Part shown: positions 24,587 to 33,184 of the stretch, piece after piece
Numbering within the stretch: the stretch's first letter is position 1
How the letters are laid out: every line of letters starts with the position of its first letter
Source: Candidatus Saccharibacteria bacterium UBA1944
GTDB taxonomy: Bacteria > Patescibacteriota > Saccharimonadia > Saccharimonadales > Saccharimonadaceae
Assembly: GCA_002336935.1 (NCBI GenBank)
Contig: DDEW01000008.1
Coordinates: forward strand, 37,776 to 101,775
Direction: 5' to 3'
DNA: 64,000 bases
The notes under the pieces: generated by a model
Databases searched by the model: none
Told to the model about the DNA's origin: nothing
The model's input: the letters and a program-made list of their open reading frames with translations, nothing else
Made by a program: the position numbers and the translations under genes

Positions 24587-25603
24587 ATGTTAGACGACGC
24601 CATACGCCTCATTTCAGCTGCTACATCAATTGTAGTTATTCAAGCTGAAAACCCTGATGGCGATAGCATTGGCAGCTCGGTCGCGCTTGAAGAGCTACTG
24701 AGTGACCTAGGCAAGCACGTCACAATGTATTGTCCAGTCGACACGCCAAAATACCTACGGTATATTGCTGGCTGGGACAGAGTGGCTTCTGCTTTTCCTA
24801 CAACTGCCGACCTTGCGATTATTGTTGATACAAGCGCCGATGTACTCCTTGGCAAAGCCCTCGAAACACCTGGTGTGCGACACTTTTTTGAAACGCATCC
24901 CGTGTTAGTGCTCGATCACCACATTACCAAAAGTACCTTGTCATTTGACCACACCCTTGTTAGTCAAGATGTTGTCGCAACAGGTGAGTTGATTTTTAAC
25001 TTGGCCGAAAAAGCTGGCTGGGCAGTCAACCCTCAGGCCGCCGAGAATATGCTTGTTGCAATCATGAGTGACAGCCTAGGCCTCACCACTCAAAACACGA
25101 CTGCCGACACCTTCGAAGTTGCCGCTAAACTAACGCGACTTGGCGCAAGCAACTCTGCTATCGAGCAGCGTCGTCGTGAGTTCATGAAAAAGTCGCCAGA
25201 AATTCTCGCTTACAAAGGCGAACTAATTAGTCGTATCGAATATCTCCTTGAGGGCAAGCTGGGTCTCGTGCATATTCCTTGGGAAGACATACAACAATAT
25301 AGCGACCAGTACAATCCAAGTATGCTCGTACTCGATGAGATGCGTCTCGTTGAGGGGGTGGAGGTAACGTGCGCCCTTAAAACCTACCCTGATGGCAAGA
25401 TTACCGGTAAATTCCGCTGCAATACTCCTGTTGCCGATACCATTGCCGGCTACTTTGGGGGTGGTGGTCATGCGTATGCTGCCGGTTTTCGCGCTTATGA
25501 GTCCTACGACACAATTGTTAAAGAATTGGTGGATGCCACCGACAAAGCACTGAGGGAATATGACACTCAAACTACACAACACTCTGACCAAGAAGCTCGA
25601 TGA
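24587..25603 (+). CDS. DHH/DHHA1 phosphoesterase, NrnA-like oligoribonuclease/pAp phosphatase
   Basis: This family degrades 2-5-mer RNAs and pAp. The DHH domain shows NPDGDSIGS, VDTS, LDHH and MSDSLGL. The histidine that normally precedes the first motif (HxxPDxD) is Ala (QAENPDGD), so one metal ligand is changed. The C-terminal DHHA1 domain ends with GGGGHAYAAGF. TATACT ends 7 nt before the ATG (leaderless). The 3' end overlaps cysS by 44 nt. Confidence 0.85.
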   Translation: MLDDAIRLISAATSIVVIQAENPDGDSIGSSVALEELLSDLGKHVTMYCPVDTPKYLRYIAGWDRVASAFPTTADLAIIVDTSADVLLGKALETPGVRHFFETHPVLVLDHHITKSTLSFDHTLVSQDVVATGELIFNLAEKAGWAVNPQAAENMLVAIMSDSLGLTTQNTTADTFEVAAKLTRLGASNSAIEQRRREFMKKSPEILAYKGELISRIEYLLEGKLGLVHIPWEDIQQYSDQYNPSMLVLDEMRLVEGVEVTCALKTYPDGKITGKFRCNTPVADTIAGYFGGGGHAYAAGFRAYESYDTIVKELVDATDKALREYDTQTTQHSDQEAR

Positions 25604-27044
25604 ACTGCGACCACTCGATGAGAGCAAAGTAACGCTCTACACATGCGGTCCAACCGTCTATGATTATCCGCATGTTGGCAACTGGACGTCTTTCGTTTAT
25701 TGGGATACGCTTGTACGTACTTTGCTCGCCAATGGCTACACGGTTGAGCGGGTGATGAATATTACCGATGTCGGCCACCTGGTGAGTGATGCAGACGAGG
25801 GTGAAGATAAACTCGAGAAGGGGGCTAAGCGCGAAGGTAAAACTGCTTGGGAAATTGCCGAATTCTACGCGGAGGATTTTGTAAATGGCATGGAAAAACT
25901 CGGGTTAATTCCACCTGAGCATCTGGTGAGAGCCACTGATTTTATCGACCAACAGCTCGAGCTTGTAAGAATACTCAAAGAAAAAGGCTATACCTACCAG
26001 ACCAATGATGGCATTTATTTTGACACCAGCAAGTTTGAGGCATATGCTGACTTCGCCCGACTCGACCTAGAAGCACAAAAGGCTGGCGCGCGCGTAGAAG
26101 AGAACAATGAAAAGCGCCAACCATGGGACTTCGCGCTATGGAAGTTTACCCCACAAGGCCAAAAACGCGACATGGAATGGAAAACACCTGATGACCTGCT
26201 TGATCTACCTACAGAAGAAGCAAATCCAATCATGGGATTTCCGGGTTGGCACCTGGAGTGCAGCGCAATAGCAATGAGTATCCTTGGTAAAACAATTGAT
26301 ATTCACACGGGCGGCATTGACCATATTCCCGTACACCACACCAATGAAATTGCGCAAAGTGAAGCGGCAAGTGGAGCGCAATTTGCAACTATATGGCTCC
26401 ACAATAACCATCTAAAGATTGAGGGTGGTAAAATTAGCAAAAGCCTTGGCAATGGATACACGTTGCAAGATATTGCAGAGCGAGGCTTCTCGCCGATGGA
26501 TTTGCGCATGTTTATATTGCAAAGCCAGTTTACCAACGAAGGAAACTTTACTTTTGAAAACTTAGCAGCTGCAAAAAATCGCTTAGCTAATTGGAAAAAC
26601 TATGCCGCACTGCGCCATCAGACCCACGATAGGTTAGGCGATGACGATAAGAAGATTGAGGCAGATAAACATGTCTCATTACTTGCTGGCGGCGACGCGC
26701 TACGCGAAGCACTGAGTAACAACCTCAATACCCCCGAAGCACTTCGTATCGTCGATGAATCCTTTAGCCGCTTAGATGGTGTCCCACTTGATGCAATTCA
26801 TCAACATGGCCTCATCCAATTCATTAATGACATCGACGAGCTGCTCGGCCTTCAACTAGCCGAACAAACGCCAGACATTGGCGATGATGCCAAGCGGTTA
26901 CTCCTTGAGCGCCAACGTGCTCGCGACAATAAAGATTGGCATTTATCTGACAACTTACGGGACGCATTAGCGAAGCAAGGTATCGTTGTACGCGACACCG
27001 CGAGCGGCAGCATATGGTCCTATGCAACCAATATATTCTATTAA
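25560..27044 (+). CDS. cysS: Cysteinyl-tRNA synthetase
   Basis: CysS charges tRNA-Cys. The HIGH-type motif is in TCGPTVYDYPHVGN, the KMSKS motif is KISKSLGN, and the catalytic-zinc ligands are visible in LYTCG, LECSAIAM and GIDHIPVHH. Length of 494 residues is normal. It overlaps the preceding nrnA-like gene by 44 nt, so translation is likely coupled. It is convergent with the PerM-like gene, with stop codons overlapping. Confidence 0.96.
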   Translation: MTLKLHNTLTKKLDELRPLDESKVTLYTCGPTVYDYPHVGNWTSFVYWDTLVRTLLANGYTVERVMNITDVGHLVSDADEGEDKLEKGAKREGKTAWEIAEFYAEDFVNGMEKLGLIPPEHLVRATDFIDQQLELVRILKEKGYTYQTNDGIYFDTSKFEAYADFARLDLEAQKAGARVEENNEKRQPWDFALWKFTPQGQKRDMEWKTPDDLLDLPTEEANPIMGFPGWHLECSAIAMSILGKTIDIHTGGIDHIPVHHTNEIAQSEAASGAQFATIWLHNNHLKIEGGKISKSLGNGYTLQDIAERGFSPMDLRMFILQSQFTNEGNFTFENLAAAKNRLANWKNYAALRHQTHDRLGDDDKKIEADKHVSLLAGGDALREALSNNLNTPEALRIVDESFSRLDGVPLDAIHQHGLIQFINDIDELLGLQLAEQTPDIGDDAKRLLLERQRARDNKDWHLSDNLRDALAKQGIVVRDTASGSIWSYATNIFY

Positions 27045-28177
27045 GCTTCTTCGCCAGACAGCTTTTTGACAAGCTTGGTCAATGGTTTTTCTTTTTCAGT
27101 CCGTACTTTGCGACTCGTCTCTAGGTACTCCTCAATAAGTACCTTTAGAGAACCAGCAACAGGGATGCTAATAATACCTCCAGCTATACCAAACATGTAG
27201 AGCCCTATCGTCACCGCAACCAAAACAGCGAGCGGAGACAGCTCAATACGTTTTGCTTGAATCGTTGGCGAAATAAAGTTGTTTTCGATCTGCTGGTAAA
27301 TCATGAAGTAAACAGCAAAAATGATGCCCGCAGGGACACTGTTGAACATGAGCAGCAACGAGACAATGATACCAGCAATTGTAGCGCCAAACATCGGAAT
27401 AAGCGAAAGAGTAAAGGCAATAGCAATCGTTGGTAATGCAAGGTTAGCAGGGACCTCTGGGAAGAAGAGACTAAGCAAAAATACTGTTGCGCCCGCACAG
27501 ACGCTGCCAATTCCTGATACCGTTAACTGGCCCGTAACATACCCAGATACAACACTATGAATGCGTCGGACAATTTTCTTGTGAGTTTCCATCTTTTCAG
27601 TATCTTTATAGAGCCCCCATACCCGCTCGAGCCAGCGCGGACCCTCTATGAGCATAAGGAACGTCAATACCAGCACAAGGAGCGTCGCAGCAAATAACGA
27701 CATTGCTGAGCCAATACCTGAAATAAAGTTACGCCCAAAACTAGTTGCCCACTTGCCGGCATCGGCTTGGATAGCGGCAACGGCCTGATCAACTTGGGGC
27801 TGAATGTGGTACTTGTCAATTAAATTACCGAGACCCTGCCATTGTTCAGAAATAGTTCGCACGAGTGTTGGAGCAGACTCGATGAACTTGGCGGTTTGCT
27901 GCACAATCGGTGGAACAACCAGAAATATGACTGCTCCGAGCAAGGCTACCACAACAGTAAAAGCAATTGCGGTACTGAGTGTACGACTCCTGTCTGGCAA
28001 GCGACGAGCAAGCTTGCTGACTGGGCCGTTGAGGGCAAGCGCCAAAAAAAGCGCTATACCAATAATAGTAAGTGCTGTGCGAGCACTATACAGGGCAAGA
28101 ATTGCGAAGGCAAAGCCAATTACAACAAGCCAAAATCGCACAAAGGTCTTGGTATCAATTTCGATGCGTACTTTCAT
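27041..28177 (-). CDS. AI-2E/PerM-family membrane protein
   Basis: A 378-residue polytopic protein of the AI-2 exporter/PerM superfamily. Paired N-terminal helices are followed by SKLARRLPDRSRTLSTAIAF, a cytoplasmic/amphipathic middle region, and the conserved TFLMLIEGPRW and IPVAGSLKVLIEEYLE near the end. The transported substrate in this group is not settled (sodium/proton exchange and AI-2 export are both reported), so none is assigned. The C-terminus is Lys/Glu-rich. Confidence 0.88.
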   Translation of the reverse strand: MKVRIEIDTKTFVRFWLVVIGFAFAILALYSARTALTIIGIALFLALALNGPVSKLARRLPDRSRTLSTAIAFTVVVALLGAVIFLVVPPIVQQTAKFIESAPTLVRTISEQWQGLGNLIDKYHIQPQVDQAVAAIQADAGKWATSFGRNFISGIGSAMSLFAATLLVLVLTFLMLIEGPRWLERVWGLYKDTEKMETHKKIVRRIHSVVSGYVTGQLTVSGIGSVCAGATVFLLSLFFPEVPANLALPTIAIAFTLSLIPMFGATIAGIIVSLLLMFNSVPAGIIFAVYFMIYQQIENNFISPTIQAKRIELSPLAVLVAVTIGLYMFGIAGGIISIPVAGSLKVLIEEYLETSRKVRTEKEKPLTKLVKKLSGEEA

Positions 28178-28238
28178 AATACCTATTATTATACCTCACC
28201 GATCACGATGAGGTATATAAAATACATAAGAGTGTTTA

Positions 28239-28442
28239 TTACTGAGAACCAAGCACGGCGATAAGTGCGAGAAGCACCAAGAGAGTACCAGCAAGCGCGG
28301 ACACGGCCACGGTCATACGATTAGGGTAGTAATCAACTTTTTGCGACACCGCTTTAGACGGTTTTGCCACCTTTTTAACAGCCGTCTTTTTGGCTACTTT
28401 TTTTGTCGCTGTCTTTTTTGCCTTAGATGATGTTCCTGCCAT
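28239..28442 (-). CDS. Small Lys/Ala-rich protein with a C-terminal membrane helix
   Basis: 67 residues. Residues 1-32 are a histone-H1-like tail (repeated KKTA, KKVA, AVKK units), and residues about 43-64 are a single hydrophobic helix. I chose ATG 28442 because TACACT ends 6 nt before it on the minus strand. A membrane-tethered basic tail could bind DNA, RNA or anionic lipid. It is divergent from the P-type ATPase across only 77 bp. Confidence 0.65.
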   Translation of the reverse strand: MAGTSSKAKKTATKKVAKKTAVKKVAKPSKAVSQKVDYYPNRMTVAVSALAGTLLVLLALIAVLGSQ

Positions 28443-28519
28443 ACACTTAGTGTAGCGCGTAGAGAAAAAGTTTGCAACCAGCTTATGGTTATCCTTTAGG
28501 GTTTGGTATAATGCTACTA

Positions 28520-31063
28520 ATGGCTTTTTACACAAAAACGATTCGCGAAACACTTGCTGAACTTGATGCTGTTGAGAGCGGTCTTTCCGATAGCGAAGCA
28601 GGCGAGCGCTTACGACACTATGGGCCCAATACAATTATCGTTCGCGGCGAGCCCCTTTGGAAAAAAATCATCGAACCATTCAGATCGGTATTTATGGGCG
28701 TACTTTTCGTTGCAGCTGGCATTAGCCTCTTTCATCACGCAGTGTTCGATGCCGTCATCATTCTCATCATCATTGGTGTCAGCGCTGCAATTTATTATGT
28801 TCAGCGATTTTCCACAGAACGTATATTACGGTCGCTGCAAAAACACACAAAGCTGATTGTTAATGTGTACCGAAAAAACATCGGCACTCAGGTCGATGCC
28901 GCCCATCTGGTGCCAGGTGACGTCATTGTTCTTGAAGAAGGCGACAAGGTACCGGCTGATGCCCGTTTACTTGAAGTCCGTTCATTTAGGGTTGATGAGT
29001 CGCAGCTAACGGGAGAGTCACTCCCTATAGAAAAAGACATTGACGTATTACGAGGGGAAAAAGAAGTCTACGAACAAACAAATATGATATTTCAAGGATC
29101 ATTTGTTGTCGGCGGCACAGCGAAAGCTGTTGTGGTTGCGACTGGCAACAATACTGAATTTGGGCGCCTTGCAGAACTGTCGTCTGAAGTAGAGGCGAGT
29201 AGCCCGGTACAACAAAAAATTGACCGTTTAATTACAAGAATTATTGCTGTGGTATCTGCTATAGCGCTTGTTGCATTCCTGCTCTCGCTTTACCGTGGGA
29301 TGGAAGTTGCTGATGCACTGCGTTTTGTGATTGCCCTGAGCGTAAGCGCAGTACCAGAAAGCTTACCGATCGCTATTTCCGTTGTGCTCGTCCTTGGCAT
29401 GCGGCGCATGGCGGCCCGCCGAGCGCTCGTGCGTGCAATGCGTGCAATCGAGTCAATTGGTGCACTGACCACTATTGCCACCGACAAAACTGGTACGCTT
29501 ACAAAAAATAAACTCAGCGTACAAGAGTTGTGGCACCCTGAAAACCGCATTGCAAGCGCCACAGAAACACTCGTTGGTTCACTCTTGCCTCGAGGCAACG
29601 TCAGTAAGGTATACGACCCACTTGACATTGCTTTTGAGGAATACGCAGCGTCACATAAACACGCTCACCTTACCAGTACAGTGCGCTCCTACCAGTTTGA
29701 GAATAGTGTTGCTATGAGTGGAACTCTTCATCACCATGGTACGGCTTACAAACTTTACCTCAAAGGCGCCCCTGAGCATGTTATCGAACGAAGTGATCTT
29801 ACCGAAAACGAGCGCGAAAAAGCAAACATTCAACTCCATCATATGACAGGGATGGGGTATCGGGTCATCGCCCTTGCACACACTACCCTTGGCAAAGAGC
29901 TCCTTTCACTTGAAGCACTTCCGCGCAAGCACACACTAACATTCGATGGCTTTGTGGCTGTAGCTGATGTGCTTCGGCCCGAAGCACACGCGGCAATTGC
30001 TACCGCGCAGCGAGCTGGCATCAGTGTCCGTATGATTACTGGTGATCATTTCGAAACTGCCTACCATATAGGTAAGCAGCTCGGGCTAGTTGAGCACCGT
30101 GGTGAAGTATTTGACAGTCGTAGAATATCGCAGATGACCGATGATGAGCTCGAGCGTGAACTTGATACGATTCGGGTATTCTCCCGTGTCATACCCGAAC
30201 ATAAACATCGAATTCTTACTGTTCTAAAGCGCAACAATATTACCGCTATGACAGGCGATGGCGTTAACGATGTTCCTGCTCTTACCAATGCTCATATTGG
30301 CGTCGCAATGGGTTCCGGCGCGCAGATAGCCAAAGATGCTGGCGACATCATACTGCTCGACGATAACTTCCGTTCTATCGTCACCGCCATTCATGAGGGA
30401 AGAACGATCTACGCAAATATCAAGCGTATGGTTGTCTATTTGTTATCGACAAGTCTCGGTGAGGTACTCGTGTCTATTGGTTCACTTGTTATTGGTCTTC
30501 CGTTACCACTTGCTCCTGTTCAGATACTATGGGTCAACCTCGTAACCGACACCTCTATGGTAATTCCTCTTGGCTTAGAGACGGGCGAGAAACGCAATAT
30601 GAACAAACCGCCGCAAGCTGCCGATGCTCCACTTCTCAGTAAATTTATGGTGTCTCGAATCTTCCTCATTGCCTCACTTATGGCAGGACTGACCCTTTAC
30701 CTCTATATCACCTACGATCAAGCTTACGGCCACGAGTACGCACGAACCATCGCATTTTGCGCACTCGTCACCATGCAGTGGGCGAGCGCATTTGTAGCCC
30801 GTAGCGACTATGAGCCACTGTGGCGTCGTTTGCGTCGTGTGAATGGAGCGTTCTATGTTGGTCTATTTGTTGCAATTTGCCTGCAAACCTTCGCCGTCTT
30901 CGGGCCACTTGGCCAAATGCTCCACGTAACAACTATTTCTCTTGGCGATCTTGCTTACGTATCATTGTTGTCATTTGCCATTCCTATCGTTGTTGTCGAA
31001 ATTCATAAGTGGATTGGTCGAACCTACTTTAACAAAGGCAGCCAGAACGTCACCCAGCGCTAG
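28520..31063 (+). CDS. P2-type cation-transporting ATPase (calcium-ATPase-like)
   Basis: An 847-residue ion pump with an N-terminal cation-ATPase domain, an actuator domain with TGES, the phosphorylation site DKTGTLTKN, the ATP-binding domain (KGAPEHV), and the hinge TGDGVNDVPAL. The M4 motif is VPESLPIAIS, close to the PEGLP of Ca2+ pumps but with Ser for Gly. Ca2+ or another divalent ion is likely; specificity is not certain. TATAAT ends 7 nt before ATG 28520, so a longer start at 28472 is rejected. Its end overlaps the convergent SulP gene by 14 nt. Confidence 0.9.
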   Translation: MAFYTKTIRETLAELDAVESGLSDSEAGERLRHYGPNTIIVRGEPLWKKIIEPFRSVFMGVLFVAAGISLFHHAVFDAVIILIIIGVSAAIYYVQRFSTERILRSLQKHTKLIVNVYRKNIGTQVDAAHLVPGDVIVLEEGDKVPADARLLEVRSFRVDESQLTGESLPIEKDIDVLRGEKEVYEQTNMIFQGSFVVGGTAKAVVVATGNNTEFGRLAELSSEVEASSPVQQKIDRLITRIIAVVSAIALVAFLLSLYRGMEVADALRFVIALSVSAVPESLPIAISVVLVLGMRRMAARRALVRAMRAIESIGALTTIATDKTGTLTKNKLSVQELWHPENRIASATETLVGSLLPRGNVSKVYDPLDIAFEEYAASHKHAHLTSTVRSYQFENSVAMSGTLHHHGTAYKLYLKGAPEHVIERSDLTENEREKANIQLHHMTGMGYRVIALAHTTLGKELLSLEALPRKHTLTFDGFVAVADVLRPEAHAAIATAQRAGISVRMITGDHFETAYHIGKQLGLVEHRGEVFDSRRISQMTDDELERELDTIRVFSRVIPEHKHRILTVLKRNNITAMTGDGVNDVPALTNAHIGVAMGSGAQIAKDAGDIILLDDNFRSIVTAIHEGRTIYANIKRMVVYLLSTSLGEVLVSIGSLVIGLPLPLAPVQILWVNLVTDTSMVIPLGLETGEKRNMNKPPQAADAPLLSKFMVSRIFLIASLMAGLTLYLYITYDQAYGHEYARTIAFCALVTMQWASAFVARSDYEPLWRRLRRVNGAFYVGLFVAICLQTFAVFGPLGQMLHVTTISLGDLAYVSLLSFAIPIVVVEIHKWIGRTYFNKGSQNVTQR

Positions 31064-33119
31064 CATTTTGTTTATGCATGCGCCTATAGTTATCGAGAAG
31101 GGCAATATCAGAAGTATCCTTCTTGCGACCTAGGTGACGTTTTGCTTCAACAAGGTCATCAATACCCATAAAGGTCACTCCTTTGATTTCAAAAGCGTTC
31201 TTTTGCAACCGCTTAAACGATTTGCCCATCCAGGTATGCATAAGATTATAGCCATTATGGGTGAGTACCTTTTTGCCGTTGTCTTGTACAAATTCTTTCC
31301 AGTGCTTGTGATCACGATAATAAGCATACGTTTCATCGCTCACAACCATATCAATATCATTAGTACTCCGCAGATTCAAGGCTTCCAGTACGGCTCCACC
31401 AATGACGACATAGTGGCCGTGTTTAATGCCCAACTTTTCTACCATCTCAAATGCAGAGCGTTTATTCCCCGGATGTTTTTTAACTGCTGCATTTAGCGTC
31501 GAAAAAATATTATTGCTTCCGACTAGATCAATCACGCCATAATCTTCGAATTGTTTATAGAGACTCGGCGATACATGCGCAAATCCAAGTACTATATCGT
31601 CGGCACTTAGTTGCCTGTAGAGCTGCTTCAATGTTTCAACAGCCGTGTAATCAATGCTATCGATTGCCCCTGCATCGACTACCACATAATGAACCGGTTC
31701 CTTTGCTTTATCGATCGCACGTTTAATGCGCGTAGTAAAGTAGGTAATGTTCTCAAAGAACAGTGAACCATCAAAGCTATACACTAATAGACCTGCTGGT
31801 CGAGAACTATGGCGATGGTGTTGATCAATACGCTCTTTTGCCCATTCGCTTAGTTCTCCATCTCGAAGCAAAATCTCATCGTGCGGCCGATATTGCCGGC
31901 TAAGGCGCTCCATTAATGACACGACAACCGCAATTAGCACACCTTGCCGAACACCAAAGAGTGCCGTACCAACGAGTGCCACCATGGCCACAAAAAATTC
32001 CGTACGGTGAGTAGACCATATATAACGAAGTTCTTGCAGGCGAATCAGGTGCATGCCGATCATAAATACAATCGCTGCGAGCGCTGCACTCGGAATATAT
32101 TGAAACAAATCAGCGCCAAACAGCAAAACAATGCCAATTATTACACCCATGATAATGTTGACCATTTGGCTACGACTACCCGCTAAGTCAGCTGCCAGGC
32201 TGCGCGGAGGGCTACCATTTACGGCAAAGCCACGCGTCAGTGCCGACGCTGCATTGGCAAGCCCTAGGGCAAATAAATCCTGATTTAATTTTACCTTGTC
32301 GTCATGCTCGCCAGCTAAACTCCGAATGACTGCCGAACTTTGCGCGAGAATAACGACGGCTATCGATAACGCGGCAGGGAAAAGCGTAATAATGTCACCG
32401 AAGGTAAGTGACGGGTGTACAAGCATGGGCAGTCCACTTGGTAACTCACCAACCATCTTCACGCCGTACTGGCTAACCTGGAATACCACAGCGAATACCG
32501 ACGCTAACACCAAACCAACCAGCTCACCCGGGAAAGAAGACTTGCGCGTAAAAAGAATAATTCCCACTACCAAAACAGAAATGGTAAATGCCATACCATT
32601 TACTGCATCAATATTGTGGATAATAGCAAGAAAGTGCTGCCACAAGCTACCCTGAGCAACGATGCCAAGCATTTCGGGTAGTTTATTAATCATGAGCTGA
32701 ATACCGACGCCAGCCAAAAAACCCACAAGTACTGGTCGTGATATCAAGTCAGACAAAAAACCTAACCGAAAGAACGCCATTAGTAACAGTACTGCCGCAG
32801 TCAAAAGTCCGAGCACCGCAACTGCATTGGTATAGCCTACTGTTCCTGCCTGTGCAACCAATACCGCACCCGAAGCAATTAATGCCGCCGTTGCTGAATC
32901 AGCGCCAATGACAAGTCGTCGGGTGGACGCGAGCAACCCAAACACAATTGGCGCAAACAGTGCGCTATAAAGGCCAGTCACGGGAGGAAGCCCAACGATA
33001 ACGGCAAAACCAAGCGACTCGGGTATAGCAATCGCCGTCACTACCAAAGCGGCGATAATATCTGATTTTAAGTATTTCTTTTTATAGCGAAATACGCTGG
33101 GCGTATAGCTTTTTACCAT
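31050..33119 (-). CDS. SulP anion transporter with STAS and an added nucleotidyltransferase-like domain
   Basis: A 689-residue three-part protein. Residues 1 to about 390 are a SulP/SLC26 transporter (IPESLGFAVIVGLPPVTGLYSA is the start of the core, split here by family convention). Residues about 425-540 are a STAS domain (DGSLFFENITYF, VVVDAGAIDSIDYTAV). Residues about 555-689 are unexpected: VIGGAVLEALNLRSTNDIDM gives the GG...RxTxDID pattern of minimal nucleotidyltransferases, and LGRKKDTSDIALLD matches the family's C-terminal helix. Anion (sulfate or bicarbonate) uptake is inferred. Start chosen by TTGACA-N17-TAGTAT ending 7 nt before the ATG. Confidence 0.85.
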   Translation of the reverse strand: MVKSYTPSVFRYKKKYLKSDIIAALVVTAIAIPESLGFAVIVGLPPVTGLYSALFAPIVFGLLASTRRLVIGADSATAALIASGAVLVAQAGTVGYTNAVAVLGLLTAAVLLLMAFFRLGFLSDLISRPVLVGFLAGVGIQLMINKLPEMLGIVAQGSLWQHFLAIIHNIDAVNGMAFTISVLVVGIILFTRKSSFPGELVGLVLASVFAVVFQVSQYGVKMVGELPSGLPMLVHPSLTFGDIITLFPAALSIAVVILAQSSAVIRSLAGEHDDKVKLNQDLFALGLANAASALTRGFAVNGSPPRSLAADLAGSRSQMVNIIMGVIIGIVLLFGADLFQYIPSAALAAIVFMIGMHLIRLQELRYIWSTHRTEFFVAMVALVGTALFGVRQGVLIAVVVSLMERLSRQYRPHDEILLRDGELSEWAKERIDQHHRHSSRPAGLLVYSFDGSLFFENITYFTTRIKRAIDKAKEPVHYVVVDAGAIDSIDYTAVETLKQLYRQLSADDIVLGFAHVSPSLYKQFEDYGVIDLVGSNNIFSTLNAAVKKHPGNKRSAFEMVEKLGIKHGHYVVIGGAVLEALNLRSTNDIDMVVSDETYAYYRDHKHWKEFVQDNGKKVLTHNGYNLMHTWMGKSFKRLQKNAFEIKGVTFMGIDDLVEAKRHLGRKKDTSDIALLDNYRRMHKQNASAG

Positions 33120-33126
33120 ATCTTGT

Positions 33127-33155
33127 ATACTAGTAATATTTATCACACATGTCAA
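33127..33155 (-). promoter_or_regulatory. Promoter of the SulP gene
   Basis: Minus-strand TTGACA (33150-33155), 17 bp, TAGTAT (33127-33132), ending 7 nt before the ATG. Confidence 0.75.
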
Positions 33156-33184
33156 TCAACTAGCTGCCTATACTGAGGGGTAAT

